This document shows, in pieces, positions 22,331 to 33,900 of a stretch of DNA of 64,000 nucleotides; the stretch's first letter is position 1; each line of letters opens with the position of its first letter. The notes beneath the pieces are model-generated. The model searched no databases and was not told where the DNA came from. It saw only the letters and a list, made by a program, of their open reading frames with translations. This stretch comes from Ligustrum vulgare (lineage: Eukaryota; Streptophyta; Magnoliopsida; Lamiales; Oleaceae), in assembly GCA_963555705.1 (NCBI GenBank), contig OY743184.1, positions 31,382,614 through 31,446,613 on the forward strand, read 5' to 3'. The position numbers and the translations under genes are program-made.

Positions 22331-23367
22331 TCATAGCTTGGGTGAATAAGGTATGCTAGGAAGGTAGACTTGTCAACCCTATAAAGCCACCTCATGCTTT
22401 AAACTTCAAATTTTCAATTTTGTGGAGCAAGGTTTGAGCCTAGATCCGAGGTAGGAAATGAGGTTGAAATCCTTTTTTCTTGCTACCATTTTGAAGTACT
22501 CATGATGTACTTTCATATGCAACTTACCGCATGAGAAATAGTTAATCGAGGAAGAAGTTATGACTTGCTGAATTAAGCCACTTACAACTAGTTTTCCTAA
22601 CCGTTCGGTAAAGTACTAACTTTAAAAACTCATTGTGGACTATACATCGGTCAAACTTCAAAATAGATTTCACATTCTCTAAATTTTTTTCGGGCACTTG
22701 TCCATGCATATATCATATGCATTCAATGGAGGTCGAAAATGATCAAATGGACCTCCCAAAGAGAGGCGTATAAACATGTTTTCGTATTCATTTTAATAGT
22801 ATTTCCATTTTTCTTTCTTTAACTTCCAAAAAAATCAAATAAATTTTAAAAATAACTTCTTACAATCATAAAAAAACAATTAAAGACGTCATAATTTTTT
22901 TGGGGGGTTCCAGGAGTCATAAAAAATGAAATTAGAAGAGAAATTATGGATACAAATGAATATTAAAATTCAGCGCCTCATTCAATTACCTTTTCTAAAT
23001 TTTTGAATCACTAGATTTTTGTTAGTAAATTACAAAAAACCTACATGTTAGTAATTTTTGAATTTTGAATCAAATAGTTAATAGTTTCTTTAATTATTCC
23101 GTAATAGATTATAGAATTCAAGCAACTAATTTAAAGTGGACAAATTTTTACATGCACACACACTTGTGGATATTTCAAAATTAAAAGAAGACTTGTATTC
23201 ATATTTTTAAAAACGTTATACAACACATATGTAAATTAAAATATATAGTGGATTATTTTTTCTACTTAGAGATCACAGTTAGTGATGGCCCTTGGCTTAG
23301 TGTACTAGGCTCGTCAAATAGATAAGCTGAGCCACGAGCACGTGGGCTGAGCTGAGCTGAGCTTAGC

Positions 23368-23370
<3 letters not shown>
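22331..23370. other. Gene-free flank of the Athila remnant
   Basis: AT-rich sequence without recognisable genes. It may include the decayed 3' non-coding part of the Athila element, but I cannot place an LTR. It ends in GCTGAGCTGAGCTGAGC and the TC microsatellite. Confidence 0.4.

Positions 23371-23436
<66 letters not shown>
23371..23436. repeat. (TC)33 microsatellite
   Basis: An uninterrupted TC dinucleotide run of 66 bases, followed about 65 bases later by a short (CA)n run and a (TA)n run. Confidence 0.98.
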
Positions 23437-23438
<2 letters not shown>

Positions 23439-23518
23439 GTTAATTAAATCGGTACTCAGTAGTTAAAATACTTGAAGACCTTGAATATTAATATTAGTCT
23501 CACACACACACACACTCA

Positions 23519-23609
23519 CATATATATATGTTAGATTGTTATCATTGCAACAAGTCAGGGCATCGATCCAATGTATGCCCGAAACGTAAACGAGTTAATC
23601 TAGTGGAGG

Positions 23610-23640
<31 letters not shown>

Positions 23641-23734
23641 AGATTGTTATCATTGCAACAAGCCAGGGCATCGATCCAATGTATGCCCGGAACATAAACG
23701 AGTTAATCTAGTGGAGGCAGAGGACGATGAGTAA
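23519..23734 (+). repeat. Duplicated zinc-knuckle segment separated by a (TA)n run
   Basis: The segment TTAGATTGTTATCATTGC... is present at 23531 and again at 23639, offset 108 bases. Each copy encodes CYHCNK.GHRSNVCP, a CCHC knuckle, then KRVNLVE. Between them lies (TA)n at about 23610-23637; (TA)n also precedes the first copy. Duplication by slippage or unequal exchange between TA runs is likely. The two copies differ at a few bases. Confidence 0.9.
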
Positions 23735-24144
23735 AAAGAGGGTGTTACCTTTAATGAGACAGGTGATGTGATCGTTGGTGGTAGGAAGAATGTTCAAGAG
23801 AAAAAATTGAATTTTATTTATGGGAATGAAATCAAAGAATGCACCATTAAAGAAGTAGAAGATTGTGTTGTGAAGGAAAAAATAGTAAATTTAAAAATCG
23901 AGGAAACAATTTCAATGGTTTGCTTACATGCTAAACCTGTTAGCTATTATGTCTTAAAGGAAAAATCCGATGGTGATGATAATTTATTCATGAAACCACA
24001 TATTTTAGTTGGCCAATTTATTGGAGCGCTAATCCTCAGGTTTGAAAAATTCAAATTCAAAGGAGCAAGACATCGCCAGTGGCTAATAACTTGGAAATTT
24101 TCAAATTATAACTCAGAATCAAGTTATTTGAAGGTGGAAGGGTT
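23520..24144 (+). pseudogene. Ty3/gypsy remnant 1: zinc knuckle, protease-region spacer and integrase tail
   Basis: After the duplicated knuckle, the frame at 23768-24268 has KECTIKEVEDCVVKEKIVNL, then CLHAKPVSYYVLKEK and KPHILVGQFIGALILRFEKF. It joins abruptly to KFSNYNSESSYLKVEG, which matches the C-terminal end of the integrase at about 27570-27610. The same joint occurs at 25880-26150. RT, RNase H and most of integrase are therefore deleted, and the LTR (24145-24604) follows directly. Confidence 0.65.
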
Positions 24145-24604
24145 TGATGTAGGACAGAATCGAGGCAAAATTAGACCGAAAAGGGATGTAGCAAGAATTT
24201 GCAAATTTGACGTTCTACCTCCGTTTCAGGTCAAAACAGTGTTTTATTACTTAGTGTTATTTTCGTAATTTCATTTTTATTTGTTTTGATTTTTATTTTA
24301 CACCCGGTTATGCCTAAGGTGATTTAGTTTGGTTAGAATTAGTTTTCCTTATTTGATTAATTATTTCCTTTATTTTAGTTCCATGTCCTACAAGGAATAA
24401 GATTTTAGTTTCCTTTATTTTAGTTTCATTATCCTACAAGGAATATGGTTTTCCTTCTACTATAAAAGAAGGCTCTTGTAGACAAATTATTCATTCAGGT
24501 TTTAATAAAAAAGCTCTTGAGATTTCTTTTCAACTTTCTTGGTGGATTCCAAGTTCGGTTTTATCAAAGGATTTCGCTTGAATTCCTTGTTTAATTCTAC
24601 GTCA
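24145..24604 (+). mobile_element. Ty3/gypsy LTR shared by two deleted copies
   Basis: It starts TGATGTAGGACAG and ends TTCTACGTCA, with AG and the initiator-Met primer site TGGTATCAGAGC (24607-24618) directly after. It matches the LTR at 27612-27974, including TCTTGGTGGATTCCAAGTTC. A TATA-like CTATAAAAGAAGG is at about 24462. It acts as the 3' LTR of remnant 1 and the 5' LTR of remnant 2. Confidence 0.8.
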
Positions 24605-24670
24605 AGTGGTATCAGAGCGCAGTCTCTCCGTCTCGTTACCTTTTGATCGTGTTTAATATATTCTACATCA

Positions 24671-26149
24671 ATGGTTGATGTTCCGGTTACCAGGGGTGAA
24701 TTGGATGCACTGAAAACGGAGATAACTAATTTGGTGGATACCGATCTTGAAGAATTACAACAAGTCATATTACAGGCCATGGGAAACAACACTGAAAATA
24801 ATATTGCGAACAATGACAAGGGCGTAGGTAATAGAGGCATCAATGGAGGAGACAATCTGTGGGCTAACAGGGGAGACGATGTTGGTATAAGACATGGCAA
24901 TGCCGCTAATGGATCAAATTTGGAGGAGGATATTGCTCCTCTGCGAAACAACAACAACAATCGCGAGGACTATCGTATTAAGGCAAATATTCCCTACTTC
25001 GTTGGCAGCTTGAGAGTTGAAGATTTCTTCGATTGGGTAGGGGAAGTTTAGAGGTTTGCTGATATGATGGAGGTGTCCGATGAGAAATTAGTGAAGATTA
25101 TGGCCTTCCGCAGCAGTATGGGGGGGATCAATTACAGGTCACCTATCATAAGTAAGGAAAGAATAAAATTCGTAGCTAGAGAATAAGGCAGTTACTACAG
25201 GGACGGGTCTTACCTTCTGATTACGAACAAATTCTCTATCGTATGTACATGAATTACGTGCAGGGAAATGTTGTGTGGATGATTAGGTCTTTGAATTCCA
25301 GAGGTTGGCTGACTGTAATGACCTTCAGGAGTCTGAAAATCAAAAGATTACTCAGTTTACCAGTGGGCTGAAAGTTTCCATCCAGGAGAAAATTGGGTTG
25401 TAGATTATGTTGACATTGGACAACACCATTAATATGGCCTTACGAGCTGAGGCAATGATGAACGAGAAGAAAACAACCAATATTCGATGAGTCCCTCAAA
25501 CTGATCCATCATCACCTAGTGCTCTTGAAAGAGAAAAGGCTGCTCAACCATCCGTTGCAAATAGTCAGGCCGCTCGAAGTTCTGAAATAAATACTAGGAA
25601 TTAGGGAGGAAATCAACCTCAGAAGGAGAATCCACATGCCAAACCAACAACAGCAATTTGTTATCATTGCAACAAGCCAAGGAATCAGTCCATTGTATAC
25701 CCAGAATGTAAGCGACTTAATCTGGTGGAGGTAGAGGACTGTGAGGAAAAAGAGCGCGTCACTTGTAATGAGACAGGAGATGTGATGGCAGGAAGAATGT
25801 TCAAGAGAAAAATGAGAATTTTATTTATGGGGATGAAATCAAAAAATACATCATTGAAGAAGTAGAAGATTGTGTTGTGAAGGATAAAATTGAAAACTTA
25901 AAAATTGAGGAAAAAACTTCGGTGGCTTGCTTACGTGCTAAACACGTTAGCTATTATGTCTTAAAGGAGCAAGCCGATGGTGATGATGATTTATTCATGA
26001 AACCACATATTTTAGTTGGCCAATTTATTGGAGCGCTAATCCTCGAGTTTGAGAAACTTGAATTCAAAGGAGCAATATGTCGTCAATGGCTAATACCTTG
26101 GAAATTTTCAAATTATAACTCAGGGTCGAGTTATTTGGAGGTGGAAGGG
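24671..26149 (+). pseudogene. Ty3/gypsy remnant 2: gag, zinc knuckle and protease-region spacer
   Basis: It begins MVDVPVTRGELDALKTEITN about 50 bases after the primer site, with a Gly/Asn-rich linker, then YRIKANIPYFVGSLRVEDFF, the usual start of the gypsy capsid domain. Stops at 25049 and beyond interrupt it. A knuckle with a lost Cys (CYHCNKPRNQSIVYPEC) lies at about 25660-25710. From 25830 the sequence repeats remnant 1 (VACLRAKHVSYYVL, KPHILVGQFIGALI) and makes the same jump to YNSGSSYLEVEG. The copy is dead. Confidence 0.7.
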
Positions 26150-26240
26150 TATCATATAGGACAGAATCAAGGCAAAATTAGACCAAAAAGGGACGTAGCA
26201 GAAATTTGCAAATTTGACGTCCGGCCTACATTTCTGGCCT
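26150..26240 (+). mobile_element. Fragment of LTR start
   Basis: TATCATATAGGACAGAATC and the following 90 bases repeat the beginning of the LTR at 24145 (GGCAAAATTAGACC.AAAAGGGA.GTAGC). The fragment then passes into polymerase sequence, so a recombination breakpoint lies at about 26240-26280. Confidence 0.65.
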
Positions 26241-26289
26241 ATAATATGTGTCGTAGAACGGAACAAGGAATTCAAGGGAAATCCAAAAT

Positions 26290-27714
26290 AAAAGGATTTT
26301 AATTCATTTGTTGTTGATTACATTATCTCAAGAGGTTGTGAGTTTTGATTGTTTGAAAGAGTTGTATTCAGAAGATGAAGATTTCAAGCAAATATGGAGT
26401 AAGTGTGTTAACAAGGAGCCCATGACTGATTATCACATCGCAGATGGTTTCTTATTTAAAGGTAACCAACTTTGTAATGCTTGAGATTTCATCCTTACGT
26501 GAGAAACTCATCTGAGATCTGCATGGTGGAGGATTGAGTGGACACTTGGGGCGTGACAAGGTGATAACAAGCTTGGAGGATCGTTATTTCTGGTCTCAAT
26601 TAAAACGAGATGTTGGAAAAATTATCAGGAAGTGTTGTACTTTCCAAGTTTCAAAGGGACAAGCATAGAATACTGGACTTTACATGTCACTTCCAGTTCC
26701 ATAGGGCATACGACAGGATTTGGCCACGAATTTCATCATTGGGTTACCACGAACACAGCGAAGGGTTAATTCTGTATTGTGGTTGTAGGCAAGTTCTCCA
26801 AGATGGTTCATTTCATTGCTTGTAAAAAGACTTCTAATATGTCGAATATTGCTAAACTGTTTTTCAAGGAAGTTGTTCGGTTGCATAGAGTACCTAAGTT
26901 TATCACTTTTGATCGTGATACTAAATTCTTAAGCCACTTTTGGATCACTCCGTGGAAGTTATTTGAGACTCGTTTAAATCGAAGTAGTACAGCTCATCAT
27001 CAGGCTGGTGGACAAACTGAAGTTACTAACTGAACATTTGGTAGCATGGTATGCAGTGTGTGTAGAGATAAACCTAAGCAATGGGATATTACTTTACCTC
27101 AGGTTGAGTTTGCATACAATAGTGTTGTTCATTCTATTACACAGAAATCACCGTTTGCTATTGTGTATACTGAAGTGCCTTATCATGTAGTGGATTTGGT
27201 GGAATTACCTTCGGGTCATGAGAAAAGTGTTGCTGCTCAACACATGGCTGAAGGAATAATGGTTATTCGTGATGAGGTTAGGTAAAGGTTGGAGCAGACA
27301 AATGCGAAATATAAAGCAACAGCAGATCTTCATTGCCGAGATAAACAATTCGAGGAGAAAGATTCAGTTATGGTATTTCTGCGAAAAGAACGATTTCCAG
27401 TAGGGACCTATAGCAAACTAAAGCCAAGGAAATATGGTCCTTTCAAGGTGATGAAACATATTAACAACAATGCATACATCATTGACATATCGCATTCCAT
27501 GGGGATTTCACATACTTTTAATGTGGCTTATCTATATGCTTATCACGAGGATAGTGAGCCTCTTTATCCAGATTATAATTCGGGGTCGAGTTCTTCGAAG
27601 GTAGAAGGGACTGATGTAGAACAAATGGCTAAGTGGAATGAAGAAGAATTAGATCGTAAAGGACTAGACCATAATTTAGTGATTTGGCGTTCGACCTCCG
27701 TTTCAGACCCATAA
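26290..27714 (+). pseudogene. Ty3/gypsy RNase H end and integrase remnant
   Basis: Shifted frames give [16 protein letters not shown], the zinc-binding region [15 protein letters not shown], and [20 protein letters not shown]. The core follows with [32 protein letters not shown] (second Asp) and GGQTEVTN (Glu). The C-terminal part (27289-27714) has [20 protein letters not shown] and [20 protein letters not shown], and it reads on into the 3' LTR. Several stops and frameshifts break it. Confidence 0.8.
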
Positions 27715-27974
27715 TATTTTAGTGATATTTCTGTCATTTAGTTTATCTTGAATTCTTTTTATTTATTTGATTTAGAATAGGTTTTATGGTTTCCTAATTA
27801 ATTTAGAATATGTTTCTTTGTTTTATGACCCTATATATAGAGGGTTAATTCATTATTTTTATTCATTCATATTTTAATAAAAGTTCTTGAGATTTCTTCT
27901 CAATTTTCTTGGTGGATTCCAAGTTCGGTTTATTTAATGGATTTCGCTTGAATTTCTTGTTCCGTTCTGCGTCA
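27612..27974 (+). mobile_element. 3' LTR of the Ty3/gypsy element
   Basis: It starts TGATGTAGAACAAATGG and ends TTCTGCGTCA, with CTATATATAGAGGG at about 27832 as TATA box and TTTTAATAAAAG before the R region. It is shorter (363 bp) than the 24145-24604 copy, mainly in the middle. The integrase frame ends inside it. No matching target duplication is seen, as expected after recombination. Confidence 0.75.
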
Positions 27975-28899
27975 CAATGAAATAAATATTATTGTATACA
28001 TGAATTATAAATTTAAATACCAGCAAAAATGAAAGAAAAGCCACAATAAAATCACGACTGTGTTTCATAACCTTTTAGGCTAAGTGGCGCAAAAGAAAAA
28101 TTAATACAATATCAAAATACAACTTATAATCCATATTATATGGTTTAATGCTTATGAAATATGAATAATTGAATATGGCCTTCAAAAATAAAATTAATTG
28201 AATTTTGGTAAGAACCCAAAAATTAAATTTGAGTTTTAAGATAATTTTAATAATTGACCAAAATTTTCACTTTTTATTAAAATTAAAATTGTTATATTTT
28301 TATTATAATTTATTAGTTTCAATTCTATAAAAAATTAAAATTTAACGTTTATATTTTCGCAAGTCTAGTCTGATTTCAAACCATCTTAAAATTTTCGAAA
28401 CCTAAACCAAACTTTTTTGACGAATCTGGCATCTAACCAAAGGTTTCAAAAAGTCGATTTTGGTTTGACTTTTGGTCTTTCAATTTTTGCTTACAACCGT
28501 ACCAAATTTTTTTGTCCAACCTTTCGTAGCGTAGGTTCATTTTCCAAAATTTTAGCTAATTGGTGGAATATAAGTGTCCTTTACTCACTTATTTCAATCT
28601 CAAATTGATATTTAAATGACAAATTGAGCGAATTTCTACTTATAAAATGTGATTATCTTGTACAATTAGGTACAACCTCAATTGGAAAGAAAATTGACAA
28701 GATTGAAGAGCAATTGAACTAAAAGAAGAGCAAATTTGATGTCTAGGAAATTAATTGAAAGAAATCAAAAGTTCGGGGACTCAATTGCAACATCTCAGAA
28801 AGTTGAAAGATTATAAGTGCAAATATTTCAGGGGTATATTTGTAATAAAAGTCAAAATTCGAGGACTAAATTGAAGAAGACCAAAATACGAAGGATTTG
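27975..28899. other. Gene-free AT-rich stretch
   Basis: Nothing recognisable as a gene. The right part may already belong to the U3 of the LTR that ends at 30203, whose start I cannot fix. Confidence 0.4.
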
Positions 28900-30203
28900 A
28901 CTGCAAAATAAATTAAATGGGTCTGTGGCTTTTACGCGACCGAGCGGTTATAAAAACTGCGCAATTGCACAACAAGTGGACATAGCCCATTTCGCATGCT
29001 TGCACGACCTTGAGCATTTGGCCTACGTGGCCACACAGGCCATTTCGGCCTAGTTCCGAATTTTATTTTCTGTTTTTATTATTTTTAGTTTAGGGCCTGT
29101 TTGGCTTAGCTTGTGCGTGTTTTTGAGACCTTTTTAGGTCAAATTTAGGGAGTATATATATTCCCACTACCTCACTTCCAAGAGACTCAATTTTTCTCTC
29201 CAAACCCTAGCCTCTCTCCCCTTTTCTTCTTCTTTCTTTTCTTTTCTTTGTTTTTCTTTAGTTTGTAGTTGAGTTTGTAATTAAATTTTTTATTTAAAGT
29301 TCTAGTCACCATTGGAGCAAGGAAACAAGAAGTGAGGTGAAGATTCAAAGCATTGGAAGCAGGAAGTGAGGTGAAGATTCAAAGCATTGTTAAAGGGATT
29401 TTGGAGTAAAAATCAAAGGAAGTGATTTATTTCATTATCTTGTATTTTAATCTTTGATTTCTATATTTTGTGACGTATTTTTATAAACCTCGACTTTTTT
29501 ACAATATTTATACAATGAGCTAATTGTTTTATGTTAAGATGATTGATGTAGCTTAACTTAGTTTAATTTTAATGTTTGTTTATTAATTTTGAGCTTATTT
29601 CATATGTATTCATTATTAAAATTATTCCATGTGTTTAATTGATCACATAATATATGTTTGTGAAATATATGATAATCGAGAGACATTAATCATTTTAGAC
29701 CAAATAACAAATGTCATAAGTATTAAGTTAGGAGATAGAGATATATACACATATCCCTAAATGATCCATTGAGTTATTTTCACAAAGAGTTAATACAATT
29801 GATTGAATTTTAATCGACATAGAGACATAGTAGGTTAAACTAGTTAATTAGGGTTAATTTTACTCGCAAAGAGGTAGTTAACTAAACTTTAAAAATCGGG
29901 TCTAACATTGTAAATGAGTAATTTATTAATTTGCATGTGTTGAGAAATTACTTAAGGGATAATTAAGTAAAATCATAAATCTCAACTATTTTTATCTTTC
30001 ATTTTCCTTATTTTAATTTAGTTTCTTTAAATTATAATTTACAAAATTCCATCATTTAATTGTGTGTTTAACTTGTTAAGATTAAATTAACTAGAGTGTA
30101 ATTAAATATATATTCCTTGTAGGATCGACAATTCGGACTTAAAAAATCTACTTTATTACTTGTACTTGACCCGTGTACTTGCTGTACACACTTTTAGCGA
30201 ACA
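28900..30203 (+). mobile_element. Athila/Tat-like LTR (start uncertain)
   Basis: A likely TATA box (GAGTATATATATTCCC) is at about 29150, followed by CTCTCCAAACCCTAGCCTC, a typical R start. From about 29430 to 30203 it aligns with 1095-1876 and ends at the same GCGAACA. A 35-base tandem duplication (GAAGTGAGGTGAAGATTC...) lies at about 29329-29395. After the end comes ATGGACCCC, not a primer site, so it is a solo or truncated LTR. Confidence 0.6.
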
Positions 30204-30963
30204 ATGGACCCCACTTGCATTTCTATTTGAGCAATGCTGTATGTACACGTATAGTTACAAATTGGTTGACAAATAGGTGAGTTGTCAATAATATGTTTAT
30301 CTATACAACACATGATTTGCAAAATCAACCTCTATAATTTTGCCACGTATTCATCTTTCATCCCACTTGTTAAATTCATATGTGCAAGTAGTGTTTTCCT
30401 TTCTATATACAATATAATAATGAGAATGTTCTATAAAAGGGAAAAGATTAACAATCTCTGCTATAAAATAAAATATAGAAATAATCAACTAGATTCTGTA
30501 ATTTCTAAAAATTGGAATATTCTACACTGAGTGGACATCCAAAGAAGATAAATACAGAAAATGAAAACTAGTAAACAAGCCTAATTTTGCCAACAAAAAT
30601 TTGTTATTATGCTATTATTTATTTGATTGGTTTTTCAGCAGTCTTCAGTAATTGTTGACAAAGCACCTTGCCGAGAGATTGCATCGAGACAATGCTTTAA
30701 TAATATATTAGCAGGCAATGTTGCTTAAGAGTGATTTCTGTAAACTTGTGTGGAAACGTTATTATAAATTAAACAGGTAGAGAACCTCAAATGGGTGAAT
30801 CTACTTGATAAGAAATTCTATATTTTCAAATAGGTGCTTTCAACCAAGGATCCAGTTATTCGGTTGGATCAATTTCCTGGCACGTAAATAATTTTTGAAA
30901 ATGGATAAGTAAACAAATGTTTATATATTAAAAAAGATAATGACAGAAACAAATGGATCAAAC
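30204..30963. other. 3' flank of the OSCA gene
   Basis: AT-rich, probably the 3' untranslated or last-intron region of the minus-strand OSCA gene. Apart from a possible last exon at about 30650-30715 nothing is recognised. Confidence 0.45.
30650..30715 (-). other. Possible last exon of the OSCA gene
   Basis: Exon 10 ends at a good donor (TTCAG|GTTTGA at 30964), so a further exon is expected; read-through would add about 31 unlike residues. On the minus strand about 30715-30650 is a short open stretch ending in TGA (about 20 codons, CLDAISRQGALSTITEDC). There is no family motif at this variable end, so this is a guess. Confidence 0.25.
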
Positions 30964-33900
30964 CTGAAGCAATATCGTCCTGCATGATTTGAAGACTGTT
31001 AACTCCCCCAAACTCAGTTTCAATTCCTTTAGTCTCAGTTCCATTTGGTTCCAAAGATTTATCCAAACTGTGAGACTCAGAATTGAACTGGAAATATGCA
31101 TATGGGAGTTTATCATAAATCTCTTCCATCTTACCACACTGCTCATCTTTATGATCCATTTCAATGACTATCTGTTGATGAAAATACATGCTATAATTTC
31201 TCTCCGTTTTGGTGAAAAAATAAAGAATTATGTGATTACCGTTGTTACCTTAGCAGGCATCTTGTTGAATATCGGGTGAAACCTTTGCCTGCAATACTCG
31301 TTGAATAGGAGCGTCCATATAATCAGAGGTACAGTGAAGCTGGATGCAATTGGAGATTCTTTAATACCAAAAACTCCCAAAGCTATTACTTGTGTCAGTA
31401 CCAACGAGAATATTGTTGTGTTGTGTACAATAGGCCAATATAGTCCCCCAGTTTCATATTTTGTGACATATACATTCATTATCTGAAACATATACTTTGA
31501 GAACTTTAAAAAACCAAAAATCGGTTCGAGCATAAAGAGTGACAAAAGAAATAAATTCTGTGCTTGATTTTACAATAAAATACACCATGTGCACAAACAT
31601 AATGTACAACAAAGCAAACAGCAAAACGATGCTAATCTTCATCCCTTACTGTCCTCCTTTACAACCAAAAACACCAAAGGACTGTTAATAAGTACACAGT
31701 AGCATGTCGAATTGCTTGGTTTGCAAAAATGTCATGTTAATTCTTAAAACGAAGGTCCCACATGACTTGTCAAGTCCTAGTCTAATAAGGTGCTTGACAT
31801 AGATATCGGAGAACTAATGGAAGGATCCACGCAACGTAGCAGAAAGATGAAAATTCCATAAAAACAGTTTCCACTTCAATCTTATTAGTCCTTTCCTGTT
31901 CCTCTTGGCATTATCATCATGTCCTAGGAGTTTGTGGCGTAGAAGAGGGATTGGATAGGAAAACTAAAGATAAATGGTGGAAGCATGAAGAACAATAATT
32001 ATTTTATGGATGCACTTTTGAAGTGAATTTTCTCATTACATCAATTTGTATCAAGGATAGATATAATTTAGTTATTTACATGAAGATTCAGCACAAGAAG
32101 TGGTCAAAAGAGCAACAAACAAGGATCACATGGTTATTAATATATGTATATGTTTGTATATGCAAGGTTTTTATGGATTTGAATGATATTGACATCACAG
32201 TAAAAGGGCAATTAAACTAGTGCAATATTCTTTATTTTTACAGCTCTATATTTGCAGTCTATATACGTAGTCTCTGGTAAATGAATTCAATATTACCATA
32301 AGAATATTTTTCTTCTCTATCTATGTTCAAATGGTATTAGAATCTAACTTTGATCAGGGAAGTTAATCTCGTGTATTTATACATGAGTTTCTTCTCTTCT
32401 TTTATCTTATCTTCAATTTATTTATTTATTGTTTTCAACTATGTCAACAATGAGAGAAGAAGAAATATCAAAGGTTTCAGAAACCCATGTTTCTGGAAAT
32501 GGACGGATAGCAACCAACCAATTTAGGGGAGTTGCAACAACCATTTACAATAAAGGAACAATATGAGATACTTCAGAGGTAACCAGTTCAAAATTCACCA
32601 AAACCCTTCACCATTATTCTTTTTGGCTTTGCAAGGTAACTTTTTAAATGCTCTTAGTGTCTTTTCTAGAGCAAAACTACCTGGATTATTGATTCGAGAG
32701 CTTCAGATCATATTACTAGTTTCTCAAATTTGTTTTCTTTTTATTTGTAAGTGTTATGCCCTAGGTCCAATCATTTGTCTTGAACAATTTTAAATTTTTA
32801 AACACCTTTGCAATTCTTTATACAAGTATATCCACTTCAAAACTTTTTAGCACTTTTCCTCTTAAAATTTTCGGATGCATTGCATTGTTCACATCCATGC
32901 ACATCTCAGAAGTAAATTAGTTCCTAAAGCTGTCAAGTGCATGTTTATAGGGTACTCACCAACACAAAAGGGTACAAGTTCTATGATTCACTTATCTTGA
33001 AATATTTGAGTGTCATGACGTGACTTTCTTTGAAAAAATCTACACAAAAGTTCTCTTCAGGTTAGTCATTTTGAAGATCATTTTTGGAGACACTCCCACT
33101 TTCATTTTCTCCAACAAATACAATTCCAGTCACTTTATTTCAAACAAATGAGATTTCTCCCTCAGTTTTGCCTAGACTGGTGCCCTCCAAATCCACAATG
33201 TCAATAACTGAAACTGAAGCAAATCATAGCGAGGAAATTCAGTAGCAACCTGAGCTGTGTGTATATTCTAGAAGGCTGAATTCGAGGACAGAACAAGGTA
33301 ATCTTCCATCTCAAGCACCAGCTCTTGATCTCTACCTGAGTTCTAAAGAATTTGATGAAAAAGGTAACGTGAATAACTTCTGGAATCTGATTGGATTCCT
33401 ATTCCTGAATAACAAACTGACACTGATCTTCCTCTCTTGAAAAAGGGATCCAAACTCACACTCTTCACCCTATTTCAAAATTTGTCTCTTATCACAGATT
33501 ATGACATTCTTATAATGCTTTGTCTCTAATCTAGCTAGTGTGGAAAATCCTCAAATCTTTGAAGCTTTGGAATTTGCGGAGTGGAAGGCTGCTGCTATTT
33601 CTGAGTAGATGCATGCACTAGAAAAAAAAAAAAAAAAAGGGATGTGCTTTAGTGGAGTTACCAATAGGGAAGATAACAATTGGCTATAAAGTTGATGGGA
33701 TGGTGGAAACATACAACTCGAGGTTTGTATTGAAATAACACACAAATATATGGGATAGACTACCATGGGACTTTCACTCCCGTAACAAAGATGCACACTG
33801 TTAGTCTCCTTTCCTTGGCTGCAAACTTCGAATGGTCACGAAATCTCGATCTACATTCTTAAATGAGGAACATATGGAAGCAGTGTTCAAGATCTTGAGA

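Noticed and set aside
24502..24960. Minus-strand ORF of 152 residues
   Set aside because: It is antisense to the gypsy gag start and LTR, with no family resemblance.
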